NCBI RefSeq assembly: GCF_004123905.1
Contig: NZ_MZXW01000053.1
Span: forward strand, 62,001-126,000
Reading direction: 5' to 3'
DNA: 64,000 bases
From: Bradyrhizobium betae
GTDB lineage: Bacteria > Pseudomonadota > Alphaproteobacteria > Rhizobiales > Xanthobacteraceae
The position numbers and the translations under genes were made by a program. Below the pieces are notes generated by a model. The model was not told where the DNA came from, ran no database searches, and was given only the letters and a program-made list of their open reading frames with translations. Positions 42,327 to 50,843 of this stretch are shown here, piece after piece. Position 1 is the stretch's first letter. Each line of letters begins with the position of its first letter.

Positions 42327-44138
42327 ATGGCACGCGCGTTGCGTGCGTTCGTGTCATATCGCCGTCGCGATACCTTTATGCTGGGCGAGGTGCCTGGGCC
42401 GGGAGGGCCTGGGCCGTCGACGCCTCCTTTCATTGACCGTCTCAAGGATGCGCTCAAGAGCCTGGGTTTCAAGGCGGTTTTCATCGACACCAAGGAAATC
42501 AGGGCGGGCGATTATTTTGAAGGTCGCATCTACAAGGCCATTTCGAATTGCGACTTGTTCATTTCTCTGATCGGCGAGGATTGGCTTCGGCTGTTCGACG
42601 AAAACAAGGGTAAACCCGACGTCCTCGAGCGTGAGCACGCAGCCGCCTTCGAGTTGGAGAAGGAAATCGTGCCGCTGCTGGTCGGCGGCGCAAAGATGCC
42701 GAGCGAGCAGGATCTCAAGGACGAAGAAATTCAAATGCTCTGTCACATCGATGCCAAGACGGTGGCATCGACTGCATCCGTGGACGAGATCGTCGCGGTT
42801 CTTCAAGAAGCCGTAGGCGGATTGCAGGGGGAGAGCAAACTCGGGTCTTGGTGGACTGTAGGCTATGTGGCGGCAGCATTTGCAGTCTGGATATTCTGCG
42901 GCGTCGTTCCCAATGCAGTTGGTGCCAGGGAGTTTGGCTACGATGCCTGGATAGGGATGGCGACGGCATGGAGCGGCATGTTCATCTGGCCGCTGTTTTT
43001 CCTGCCGTTTATCTTGCTCGCCCTCTATCGCCCGCTGCAAATTCTCCTGGAGGCGACGTTCAACGCGGGCAGCTTCACGGACCGGTTGACTTATTCGTCT
43101 CCGCTTTGGGCCGGCATGCTCCTCGCAACTGCGATGACCGTGTCAGAAATATCCGTACCGCAGGTCCCATGGACCATTCATCCGAACTTGCTGTCGACCT
43201 GCTCCGGTCCCTCCGACCCTGGTCCGGCCTCATCGCCAGAGGCGGCGCTCCAGTATCAGCAAGACAAAGAGCGACTGGCTTCATACACGGCGGGCGGCGC
43301 GCTGATGCAGGCCTATCGCAACGAGTTCTGGATGAGGGGCAGGTGTTGGCCCAACGTGTTCTTCTATCTCACTGTGCCAATGCGGGATGCGCCATCGGAC
43401 AACGACCAGCCCTTGGGGCCGCAAGCGAGCGCGGCTGCGGTTGAAGGGCTTCAGAGCTACGCGGCCGCCCGATCGGAGATACAGGAAGCCTTCTGGCGAA
43501 TGATCGCGAAAGGCTCGAAGGGTTTCAAGGGAACGGACGCTCCCTATTCGACGCTGTTTCCGTTCTACGCGCTTGCCTTTTTCTTGATGGTCTGGCCGCT
43601 CTCGGCGGCCATCATCATGGCCATCATCTATGCGGCCGTATCCATTCGCCGTCCTCGCGACGGCAAAATCCTGAAGAATCCGAACGAGGACGCATTTCTG
43701 TGTCTGACCTATGGATTCATCACGTTGCTGGTGTGGGTGCCGTTTCGGATGACCACCAACAGCATCAAATTCTCCTACTATTGCGCGGACGTGGTCAGGG
43801 GGTGCGGCCCGATCCAGGAGACGTTCAATAAGGATTTCGCATTTGGTTTCGCGCTGCTGGTGGGATACGTGGCGCTGACCGTCGGATTGCTTTGGAACCA
43901 TCGACGGATGCTTCTCGGATTCGTCGGCACGCTTGCGGTGTCATTCATCGGCGGATGCGCCTTGGCAGCTGCGCGCTATCATCGAACGCTCTCGCAATTG
44001 ACCGATTACTGGCAATTCTGGCTTGCAGCGTCGGGATTGACGTGCCTGATGCTCGGCGCCCTTTGGTACCAATACGATCCAGCGATCGTCCGACTCAGGG
44101 ATCTCCTCGATCGTCCCAAGCGAAAACGTCGCGGATAG
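42327..44138 (+). CDS. TIR domain protein with multiple membrane helices
   Basis: A 603-aa protein. Residues 5-165 are a TIR domain: RAFVSYRRRDT (6-16), a Gly/Pro-rich loop (20-34), VFIDTKEIRAGDYFEGRI (51-68), CDLFISLIGEDWLRLFD (75-91), and DVLEREHAAAFELEKEIVPLLVGGAKMPS (98-126). E103 is my candidate catalytic Glu for NAD+ cleavage; it aligns with the Glu of the usual REI motif. About eight helices follow, near 178-193, 208-236, 258-275, 410-438, 455-472, 505-523, 529-548 and 563-581. The start at 42327 has GGGGGA 7 bases upstream. It follows the SLOG gene by 171 bases on the same strand. Bases are visibly less GC-rich than in neighbours, suggesting transfer. Confidence 0.8.
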   Translation: MARALRAFVSYRRRDTFMLGEVPGPGGPGPSTPPFIDRLKDALKSLGFKAVFIDTKEIRAGDYFEGRIYKAISNCDLFISLIGEDWLRLFDENKGKPDVLEREHAAAFELEKEIVPLLVGGAKMPSEQDLKDEEIQMLCHIDAKTVASTASVDEIVAVLQEAVGGLQGESKLGSWWTVGYVAAAFAVWIFCGVVPNAVGAREFGYDAWIGMATAWSGMFIWPLFFLPFILLALYRPLQILLEATFNAGSFTDRLTYSSPLWAGMLLATAMTVSEISVPQVPWTIHPNLLSTCSGPSDPGPASSPEAALQYQQDKERLASYTAGGALMQAYRNEFWMRGRCWPNVFFYLTVPMRDAPSDNDQPLGPQASAAAVEGLQSYAAARSEIQEAFWRMIAKGSKGFKGTDAPYSTLFPFYALAFFLMVWPLSAAIIMAIIYAAVSIRRPRDGKILKNPNEDAFLCLTYGFITLLVWVPFRMTTNSIKFSYYCADVVRGCGPIQETFNKDFAFGFALLVGYVALTVGLLWNHRRMLLGFVGTLAVSFIGGCALAAARYHRTLSQLTDYWQFWLAASGLTCLMLGALWYQYDPAIVRLRDLLDRPKRKRRG

Positions 44139-44195
44139 CCTTCCCATCGCTCACACTGCGGGGCTTGTTTCAGGGTATGAGGAAGACGAGCAAGT

Positions 44196-47072
44196 CTAGC
44201 TCGCCGCTTCCAGCCGCACTTCCGTCAGCAGGCGCATCGCCGCGTCCGCGTCCATCGGCTCGCCGAAGGCAAAGCCCTGCGCGTATTCGCAGCCCATCTG
44301 GTAGAGCTCGACCGCGTCGGAATCGGTCTCGGCGCCTTCGGCCACCACGTCCATGCCGAGATCATGCGCGAGCGCGATGATCGATTTGAGGATCACGGGC
44401 CGGGTGCCGCGGTTGGTGGTGCGTACGAAGGACTGGTCGATCTTGATGGTGTCGAACGGGAAGCGCTGCAGATAGGCGAGCGACGAATGGCCGGTGCCGA
44501 AATCGTCGAGCGACAATCCAGTGCCGAGCTCGCGGATCCGCGTCAGCATTTGCGCGGCGTGCTCCGGATTCTCCATCACCAGCGATTCCGTCAATTCCAG
44601 CTTCAGCGTGCCGCGCGCCACCGAGGAGCGCGACAGCACGGTGCGGATGTCGTGGATCAGATCGTGGCGCAGCAATTGCCGCGAGGAGACGTTGACGGAC
44701 GCGAAGATCGGCTCGCGCGAACGCATCGCGCGCTGCCAGATCGAGAGCTGTTTTGCGGTCTGGTCGAGCACGAACATGCCGAGGTCGACGATCAGGCCGG
44801 TCTCTTCCGCGATCGAGATGAATTCCGACGGCGCCATGCGTCCGAGTTTCGGATGATCCCAGCGCACCAGCGCCTCGAAGCCCGCGACCGAGCGGTCCTC
44901 CAGCCGCACGATCGGCTGGTACAGGGTCGTGAGCTCCTGCCGCTCGATGGCGCGGCGCAGCTCGCTCTCCAGCGTCAGCCGGTCGGTTTTTCGCGCACGC
45001 ATTGCTGGTTTGTACACATCGATGCGGTCGCCGCCGATGCGCTTGGAGTGATACATCGCGAGCTCGGCGTCCTTGATGATCTCGTCAGTCAATTGCGTCT
45101 GAGGATCAGAAAGGGCGAGGCCGATCGAGGCCGTCAGAAAAATCTCGCGCTCGTTGAAAGCGATCGGCGCGCGGATGGTCTTGCGGATGGTCTCGGCGAA
45201 AGCGGTGATGCGGGCGGGATCCTGTTCGGAGAGCAGGATCAGGCCGAACTGGTCGCCGGCAAGCCGCGCCAGCGTGTCCTGCGGCTTCAGGATGCGGGTG
45301 AGGCGGCGGGCCAGCGTCAACAGGATGGAATCGCCGACCGCGATGCCGACGGAATCGTTGACCTGCTTGAAGCGGTCGAGGTCGATCACCATCAGCGTCG
45401 GCCGCAGTGTCGGCATGGTCTTGGCGAAATGCGCGACCGCACCGAGCCGGTCCATGAACAGTTTTCGGTTGGGCAGGCCGGTGAGGTTGTCATGCACGGA
45501 ATCGTGCAGCAGCCGCTCCTCGGCGTTGCGCAGCTCAGTGACGTCGGTGAGCGTGCCGACCACGCGCGAGACTTCGCCGTCGGAGCCGACCACCGGGCGC
45601 GCCTTCAGCGCGAACCACATGAAGTGGCCGTCCGGCGTGCGCAGGCGGAAATCCTGCACCAGGCGGCCGCGGCGCTGGTCGAGCACGCTGTCGAGGGCGG
45701 CGCGGAAACGGTCCTGGTCGAGCGGATGCAGCACTTCCAGCCACGACGCCGCCGGTCCCTCCAGCGTGCCGCGCTTGAGGCCGAGCAGGGATTCGGTCTC
45801 GGGGCTGGTAAAAACCTTGTCGGCCGAAACGTCCCAGTCCCAGATCAGGTCGCCGGAACCGGCCAGCGCCAGCGCGCGCCGCTCGATGTCGGAGACGACG
45901 CCGGTGGTGGCGCCGCCGCCGGCGAAGGCGTGCTGCATCACGGTGAAGCCGATCAGCATCACGATCAGCACGAGTCCGCCGAGCAGGGCCGGGCCGACGA
46001 TGTCGTTGGTGACGGAGCCGGCGACAGTCATACCGGCGGCCACGACCCAGACGACCAGCAGGAACCAGGTCGGGATCAGCAGCACCGCACGGTCAAAACC
46101 GTGGGTGGAGAGATAGACGATCAGCGCAAAGCCGGCGAAGGCGATCAGCACCAGCGAGATGCGCGCAATGCCGGAGGCGACCGCCGGATCGAACAGCGCG
46201 AGCGCGACGAGGGAGCCCAGGAATGCCAGCCAGCCCACCGTGATGTGCGAATAGCGCACATGCCATCGACTGAGGTTGAGATAGGCGAACAAAAACACCA
46301 GCAGCGTGGCCGCCAATATCGCCTCACCCGCCGCGCGCCAGATGCGCTCGGCGTTGTTCGACATGTCGAGCACCTTGCCCCAGAAGCCGAAATCGACGCC
46401 GATATAGACCAGGACCGCCCAGGCCAGCGCCGCGGCCGCCGGGAACATGATGCTGCCCTTGACCACGAAAAGGATGGTCAGCACCAGCGCAAGCAGGCCC
46501 GAGATGCCGATCACGATGCCTTGGTAGAGCGTGAACGAATTGACCTTGTCCTTGTAGGCTTCCGGCTCCCACAGATAGAGCTGTGGCAGCTTGTCGGTGC
46601 GCAGCTCGGCGACGAAGGTGATGACGGCGCCGGGATCGAGCGTGATGCGGAACACGTCGGCGGTCGGACTTTCCTGCCGCTCCGGCCGGTCGCCGGTCGA
46701 TGGCGTGATGGTGGCGATGCGCGACAGCCCGAGGTCGGGCCACAACAGTCCTGACGACACGATGCGGTAATGCGGGGCGACGATCAGGCGGTCGAGCTGG
46801 TCGTCGGTGTTGTTGGCGAGCGCGAACACGATCCAGTTCTGGCCGCCCTCGCGGGCGCGCACCTCGATGCGGCGGACGATACCGTCGGTGCCGGGCGCGG
46901 TGGAGACCTGGATACGATCGGCGTCGCTGCGCTGATGCTCGAGCACACCGGTGAGGTCGATCGCGGGCGCGTCACCGCGGACGCTGACGGCATCGAGCGC
47001 GCGCGCGGGATGCGCGGCGACAAGAATCATGAGGCCCAGCGCGATGGGCGCGAGGCACCTGATCAGACGCAA
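44196..47072 (-). CDS. EAL/GGDEF/PAS cyclic di-GMP protein with membrane sensor
   Basis: A 958-aa protein. It has a signal-like N-terminus, a periplasmic region to about residue 185, seven or eight membrane helices (about 185-400, 7TM sensor type), a PAS domain (about 405-525), GGDEF (530-690) and EAL (about 700-950). The GGDEF site reads LAGDQF and the inhibitory site KPQD, so cyclase activity is doubtful. The EAL site is intact (FEALVRWDHP, ELTESLVM, DDFGTGHSSLAYL, KIDQSFV, VAEGAET), so it probably degrades c-di-GMP. The start is TTG with GGAGAG upstream. It converges with the TIR gene, 57 bases apart. Confidence 0.93.
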   Translation of the reverse strand: MRLIRCLAPIALGLMILVAAHPARALDAVSVRGDAPAIDLTGVLEHQRSDADRIQVSTAPGTDGIVRRIEVRAREGGQNWIVFALANNTDDQLDRLIVAPHYRIVSSGLLWPDLGLSRIATITPSTGDRPERQESPTADVFRITLDPGAVITFVAELRTDKLPQLYLWEPEAYKDKVNSFTLYQGIVIGISGLLALVLTILFVVKGSIMFPAAAALAWAVLVYIGVDFGFWGKVLDMSNNAERIWRAAGEAILAATLLVFLFAYLNLSRWHVRYSHITVGWLAFLGSLVALALFDPAVASGIARISLVLIAFAGFALIVYLSTHGFDRAVLLIPTWFLLVVWVVAAGMTVAGSVTNDIVGPALLGGLVLIVMLIGFTVMQHAFAGGGATTGVVSDIERRALALAGSGDLIWDWDVSADKVFTSPETESLLGLKRGTLEGPAASWLEVLHPLDQDRFRAALDSVLDQRRGRLVQDFRLRTPDGHFMWFALKARPVVGSDGEVSRVVGTLTDVTELRNAEERLLHDSVHDNLTGLPNRKLFMDRLGAVAHFAKTMPTLRPTLMVIDLDRFKQVNDSVGIAVGDSILLTLARRLTRILKPQDTLARLAGDQFGLILLSEQDPARITAFAETIRKTIRAPIAFNEREIFLTASIGLALSDPQTQLTDEIIKDAELAMYHSKRIGGDRIDVYKPAMRARKTDRLTLESELRRAIERQELTTLYQPIVRLEDRSVAGFEALVRWDHPKLGRMAPSEFISIAEETGLIVDLGMFVLDQTAKQLSIWQRAMRSREPIFASVNVSSRQLLRHDLIHDIRTVLSRSSVARGTLKLELTESLVMENPEHAAQMLTRIRELGTGLSLDDFGTGHSSLAYLQRFPFDTIKIDQSFVRTTNRGTRPVILKSIIALAHDLGMDVVAEGAETDSDAVELYQMGCEYAQGFAFGEPMDADAAMRLLTEVRLEAAS

Positions 47073-47208
47073 GGTCAGCTCTCCGCGTTCGACGCAAACT
47101 CTGTAAAGGCGATTTCAGACCGGACAGAAGTGGTTCGGTGCGTCGCGATAGATGCCACGAAAGCGAGGAAAATCAAAGGGTTTCCGCCTTGCCGGGTGGG
47201 CCAGCGGC

Positions 47209-48207
47209 CTAGACCTCCAACACAATTTTGCCAATATGTGCCGAAGTCTCCATGCGCCGGTGCGCGTCGGCTGCCTTTTCCAGCGGGAAAGCGCTGTCCA
47301 TCAGCGGCTTGACGCGGCCTTCGCGCAAAAGCGGCATCACTTTCGCCTCGATTGCGGCCACCATCGCCGCCTTGTCCGCATTACTACGGGGGCGCAGCGT
47401 CGAGCCGGTATGGGTCAACCGCTTCACCATCACCTTGGCGATGTTGACGCTGACCTTGGGGCCGTTGAGGGTCGCGATCTGGACGATACGGCCGTCGACT
47501 GCGGCGGCATCATAGTTGCGGTCGACATACTCGCCGGCGACCATGTCGAGGATCAGATTGACGCCCGCTTTGTTCGTCTCCGCCTTGATCACCTCGACGA
47601 AGTCTTCGGTCTTGTAATTGATGGCGCGGTCCGCTCCGAGCTTGACGCAGGCATCGATCTTGTCCTGCGATCCCACGGTGACGAACACTTTTGCGCCGAA
47701 CGCTTTCGCAAGCTGGATCGCCATGGTGCCGATGCCGGAGGAGCCGCCATGGATCAGCAGCGTCTCGCCGGCCTTCAGCCCGCCGCGCTCGAACACATTG
47801 TGCCAGACCGTCATCAGGGTTTCCGGCAGCGCGCCGGCTTCCTTGATCGAGAGTGCCGGCGGCACGCTCATCGCCTGGGCGTCCTGCGCGATGCAATACT
47901 GCGCATAGCCGCCACCGGCGACGAGCGACATCACCTTGTCGCCCACCTTGTGCCGCTTGGCGTTGCTGCCGATTGCGACCACTTCACCGGCGATTTCGAG
48001 ACCGGGCAGGTCGCTGGCGCCGGGCGGCGGCGGATAGGCGCCGGAGCGCTGCGCCACGTCGGGGCGGTTGACGCCCGCGGCCTGCACCTTGACCAAAATC
48101 TCGTCGGGGCCGGGCTGCGGCAGCGCCCGCTGTTCCGGCACCAGCACCTCCGGTCCGCCGGGCTTGGAAATGGCGACCACGGTCATTTGCGCGGGCAGCT
48201 TGTCCAT
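47209..48207 (-). CDS. NAD(P)H-quinone oxidoreductase, zinc-free MDR family
   Basis: A 332-aa medium-chain dehydrogenase/reductase of the quinone oxidoreductase (QOR/PIG3-like) type. The N-terminal substrate domain has GVNRPDVAQRSGAYPPPPGASDLPGLEIAGEVVAIG, and the Rossmann core has LLIHGGSSGIGTMAIQLAKAFGAKVFVTVGS. The structural and catalytic zinc ligands of alcohol dehydrogenases are absent. It reduces quinones or small enones with NADPH. It is monocistronic; the DUF1192 gene diverges 100 bases away. Confidence 0.93.
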   Translation of the reverse strand: MDKLPAQMTVVAISKPGGPEVLVPEQRALPQPGPDEILVKVQAAGVNRPDVAQRSGAYPPPPGASDLPGLEIAGEVVAIGSNAKRHKVGDKVMSLVAGGGYAQYCIAQDAQAMSVPPALSIKEAGALPETLMTVWHNVFERGGLKAGETLLIHGGSSGIGTMAIQLAKAFGAKVFVTVGSQDKIDACVKLGADRAINYKTEDFVEVIKAETNKAGVNLILDMVAGEYVDRNYDAAAVDGRIVQIATLNGPKVSVNIAKVMVKRLTHTGSTLRPRSNADKAAMVAAIEAKVMPLLREGRVKPLMDSAFPLEKAADAHRRMETSAHIGKIVLEV

Positions 48208-48307
48208 GATGTGTCCTTGAGCAAAGGTGCGGGAGGAAACGAGGCCATTGCTTAGCCAGCGCGGTCCGGACTGGCAACCGCTTCAGGCGCATGCAGGAGG
48301 AACGAGA

Positions 48308-48499
48308 ATGCCGACGGAAGACGACGACCGCCCGCGCAAGAAGATCAGCCATGAGATCGGACAGGATCTCTCACTGTTGTCGGTGGAGGAACTGACCGAG
48401 CGCGTCGCGCTGCTCAATGCCGAGATCGCAAGGCTGGAAGAAGCCGCCACCAAGAAGCGCGCCTCGCGCGACGCGGCGGATAGTTTTTTCAAGAAGTAA
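48308..48499 (+). CDS. DUF1192 small coiled-coil protein
   Basis: A 63-aa protein with AGGAGG 7 bases before the ATG. The sequence DLSLLSVEELTERVALLNAEIARLEEAATKKRASRDAADSFFKK matches DUF1192, a short helical protein of alphaproteobacteria. The heptad pattern of Leu/Ile suggests a coiled coil, and the SxxEL-xRI-x(2)-L-x-E-I motif is the family core. Function is unknown. It converges with the HxlR gene. Confidence 0.9.
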   Translation: MPTEDDDRPRKKISHEIGQDLSLLSVEELTERVALLNAEIARLEEAATKKRASRDAADSFFKK

Positions 48500-48512
48500 C
48501 GACCTCCTCGCT

Positions 48513-48947
48513 CTACTCCGGAGCGACAATTCGAATGGGACGCGTTCCGATCGGCGCGCCGGTTGCGCGATCGATCGTGACGGGGTCGATCTCGGTTCCG
48601 GCCTCGGCGTCGAAGAACCGGGTGACATCATTTCCCCCGCCGCGGTGCTTCCATCCCCACGCACCGAACGCGAACAGCACCGGCAGGAAGTCCTTGCCGG
48701 CAGCGGTCAGAACGTACTCGTCGCGCGGCGGCCGGTCCGAGTAGCGGCGTTTCTCCAGGAACCCTTCTTCGGTCAAGGTGGCCAGCCGGCGGGTCAGAAT
48801 TGTCGGAGCGATACCAAGGCTTTTCCTGAATTCGTCGAACCGGGTGAACCCGGCATGCGCGTCCCGCAGGATCAGGATGCTCCAGGCGTCCCCCACCAGC
48901 GCGGCGCACCGGGCGATCACGCAGGGTTGATCTGACAAATTGACCAT
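48513..48947 (-). CDS. HxlR family transcriptional regulator
   Basis: A 144-aa winged-helix regulator. CVIARCAALVGDAWSILILRDAHAGFTRFDEFRKSLGIAPTILTRRLATLTEEGFLEKRRYSDRPPRDEYVLTAAGKDF is the HxlR DNA-binding domain with its N-terminal Cys, often a redox or electrophile sensor. The ATG at 48947 fits the family N-terminus. It diverges from an SDR gene 89 bases away; this pairing is common and suggests the SDR is its target. Confidence 0.92.
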   Translation of the reverse strand: MVNLSDQPCVIARCAALVGDAWSILILRDAHAGFTRFDEFRKSLGIAPTILTRRLATLTEEGFLEKRRYSDRPPRDEYVLTAAGKDFLPVLFAFGAWGWKHRGGGNDVTRFFDAEAGTEIDPVTIDRATGAPIGTRPIRIVAPE

Positions 48948-49036
48948 GTCCGTATCTTTTCGATAGTGACTTACTATTGAATTAGTAGTAACACCCAACG
49001 CATCGATATTCCACGGCAAAATGAGAGCGGACAAAG

Positions 49037-49900
49037 ATGAGCAAGACAACACGCGGCGTTGCGCTGGTCACCGGCGCGTCCTCCGGCATCGGGCTGGCGA
49101 CGGCACGAGCGCTGCGGCGCGACGGCTACCGGGTGTTCGGAACCAGCCGGAAACCGGCCGCCAACACCTCGGATGGGGTGACGATGCTGGTCTGCGACGT
49201 CACGGATGACGCCTCGGTCCAGGCTCTGGTCGAGGACGTCGTGAGCCGCGCCGGGCGGATCGATCTTCTCGTCAACAATGCCGGGATAGGACTTCTCGGC
49301 GCTGCGGAAGAGTCCTCCACGGCACAGGCAAAGGCGTTGTTCGACGTGAATGTGTTCGGCGTGGTGCGTCTGACCAATGCGGTCCTGCCCGTGATGAGAC
49401 GGCAGCGCGCGGGCCGGATCGTCAACCTCAGCTCCATCCTCGGGCTGATCCCCGCGCCGTACAACGCGCTTTATGCGTCGACCAAGCATGCGCTCGAAGG
49501 ATACTCGGAATCGCTCGACCACGAAGTGCGAACGCACGGCATCCGCGTCGTGCTGGTCGAGCCCGGCGCCACCCGCACATCGTTCGAGGAAAATCTCACG
49601 CGGGCGGATCATCCGCTGGCGGCATATGACGCCGTGCGCGCCGACGCAGAGAAGCTGATGCGCGAGATCGTCGAGACCGGAGACGCGGTGGAGGTGGTCG
49701 CCGATACGGTCGTGAAGGCGGCCAATGCGGCAACGCCTAGACGGCGCTACACGGCGGGAAAGGTGGCGATGCAGGTCAGCCTGATGCGCCGCTTCCTGCC
49801 GGAATCCTTCGTCGACAAGGGCCTTCGCAAATACAACAAGCTTCCGCTCGAGCCGACGCCGCCGGCGTCTTCGACAGCGGCGGCGCATCAAGCGTCTTGA
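49037..49900 (+). CDS. SDR family oxidoreductase, target-type partner of the HxlR gene
   Basis: A 287-aa classical short-chain dehydrogenase. Motifs are VTGASSGIGLATARAL, NNAGIGLLGAAEE, catalytic S in NLSSILGLIPAPY, and YASTKHALEGYSESL. The extended C-terminal part (about 190-285) resembles retinol-dehydrogenase-like SDRs. It shares a short intergenic region with the divergent HxlR regulator, which probably represses it until a reactive carbonyl or quinone appears. Confidence 0.92.
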   Translation: MSKTTRGVALVTGASSGIGLATARALRRDGYRVFGTSRKPAANTSDGVTMLVCDVTDDASVQALVEDVVSRAGRIDLLVNNAGIGLLGAAEESSTAQAKALFDVNVFGVVRLTNAVLPVMRRQRAGRIVNLSSILGLIPAPYNALYASTKHALEGYSESLDHEVRTHGIRVVLVEPGATRTSFEENLTRADHPLAAYDAVRADAEKLMREIVETGDAVEVVADTVVKAANAATPRRRYTAGKVAMQVSLMRRFLPESFVDKGLRKYNKLPLEPTPPASSTAAAHQAS

Positions 49901-50016
49901 GTCGTTGATTGCGGGTCAGCGCGACTTCGTCTCGCCTCGGAATGACGAGCAGTTTGTTCCGCAGCGCATTCGGCCGCTGGCCGACATGGCTAACGAACCC
50001 TCAAAAAAATCGCTCA

Positions 50017-50031
50017 TTTACTCCGCATTAA
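50017..50031. promoter_or_regulatory. CtrA-like site before the candidate small RNA
   Basis: TTTA-CTCCGCA-TTAA is one mismatch from the CtrA consensus TTAA-N7-TTAA. It lies in an AT-rich stretch just upstream of the hairpins at 50065-50151 and 275 bases before rcdA. The nearness to rcdA, whose product helps degrade CtrA, makes it more credible than a chance match. Confidence 0.4.
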
Positions 50032-50039
50032 GCTTTCGG

Positions 50040-50151
50040 GTTTATGACTGAACTGTCCTCGTTTGGACACCGAGTGGCTCCTGTCCACTCTGTTTGACGC
50101 CTCCCTGTTATCAACTTTCAAAGCCGCCGGTCCTCCGGCGGCTCTTTTTTT
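50040..50151 (+). ncRNA. candidate small RNA, two hairpins with intrinsic terminator
   Basis: No protein gene explains this stretch. A hairpin GGACA/TGTCC (50065-50069 with 50082-50086) has an inner GAG/CTC pair. A perfect terminator stem GCCGCCGG-TCCT-CCGGCGGC (50123-50142) follows, ending in TCTTTTTTT. Unpaired segments contain CCTCC and CTCCTG, which resemble anti-Shine-Dalgarno loops of alphaproteobacterial regulatory RNAs. The 5' end near 50040 is a guess from the position of a CtrA-like site. A 17-codon ORF (from 50044) is also present, so a leader peptide is the main alternative. Confidence 0.45.
50123..50151 (+). terminator. intrinsic terminator of the candidate small RNA
   Basis: An 8-bp perfect GC stem with a TCCT loop is followed by CTCTTTTTTT tract on the plus strand. 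It is the strongest plus-strand terminator in this part, with no protein gene in the preceding 220 bases. Confidence 0.85.
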
Positions 50152-50304
50152 GCGTCTCACACCGGTTGCATACCGAAGAATGACCCGCGGAAACCATATC
50201 CGCGCTTGTCGCTGGACTCCGGGTCTCGCCCGCGCAATGATTTGTTCATCATAAAGCCGGCGCCAAAGCCGGGTGGGTAAACAGTTGCGTAAGGGGCGTT
50301 AACC

Positions 50305-50814
50305 ATGGAACGTTTGCAAGCCGAAGGTGCTCTCGTTCAACTCAGCGAGCGGTTCACCAATTCTGCGGCGTTCGGCGTCCTGTTCCGCGAGGGCATGGAC
50401 TTGGTCGAAGAGACCGCCGCCTATCTCGACGGTGCCGGCCGCACCGAAGCCAAGGCGCTCGACCGCGCCGTCAGCCTGACCTATGCGACCGAGAGCATGC
50501 GCCTCACCACCCGCTTGATGCAGCTCGCCTCGTGGCTGCTGCTGCACCGCGCGGTGAAGGAAGGTGAGATGACGCTGGTCCAGGCCAACCGCGAAAAGAC
50601 CAAGGTCAAGCTCTCGGCCGCCGATCCCGGCGCGTCCGACACCATCGACAAGCTGCCCTCGCAGTTGCAGGATCTGATCCACCGCTCGATGAGCCTGCAG
50701 ACCCGCGTCCGCCGCCTCGACACCACCATCCACACCCCGCCGGTCGATGTGCCCGCGATCGGCAACCCGCTGGTGCCGCACCTCAACGCGCTGAAGGCCG
50801 CGTTCGAACGGTAA
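50305..50814 (+). CDS. rcdA: DUF1465 protein, RcdA-like protease adaptor
   Basis: A 169-aa all-helical protein of the DUF1465 family, which includes Caulobacter RcdA, the adaptor that helps ClpXP degrade the cell-cycle regulator CtrA. Visible core sequences are LSERFTNSAAFGVLFREGMDLVEETAAYLDGAGRTEAK and YATESMRLTTRLMQLASWLLLHRAVKEGEM. The C-terminal tail is Pro-rich and probably disordered, as in RcdA. AAGGGG precedes the ATG. The long upstream leader holds a candidate small RNA and a CtrA-like site. Confidence 0.88.
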   Translation: MERLQAEGALVQLSERFTNSAAFGVLFREGMDLVEETAAYLDGAGRTEAKALDRAVSLTYATESMRLTTRLMQLASWLLLHRAVKEGEMTLVQANREKTKVKLSAADPGASDTIDKLPSQLQDLIHRSMSLQTRVRRLDTTIHTPPVDVPAIGNPLVPHLNALKAAFER

Positions 50815-50843
50815 GATCTCCATCCCGGTCATTGACGTCGAAC

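Noticed and set aside
44364..46754. 796-codon plus-strand frame opposite the EAL/GGDEF gene
   Set aside because: A shadow frame with Glu/Arg/Gln/His composition; the minus strand shows intact EAL motifs and a PAS domain.
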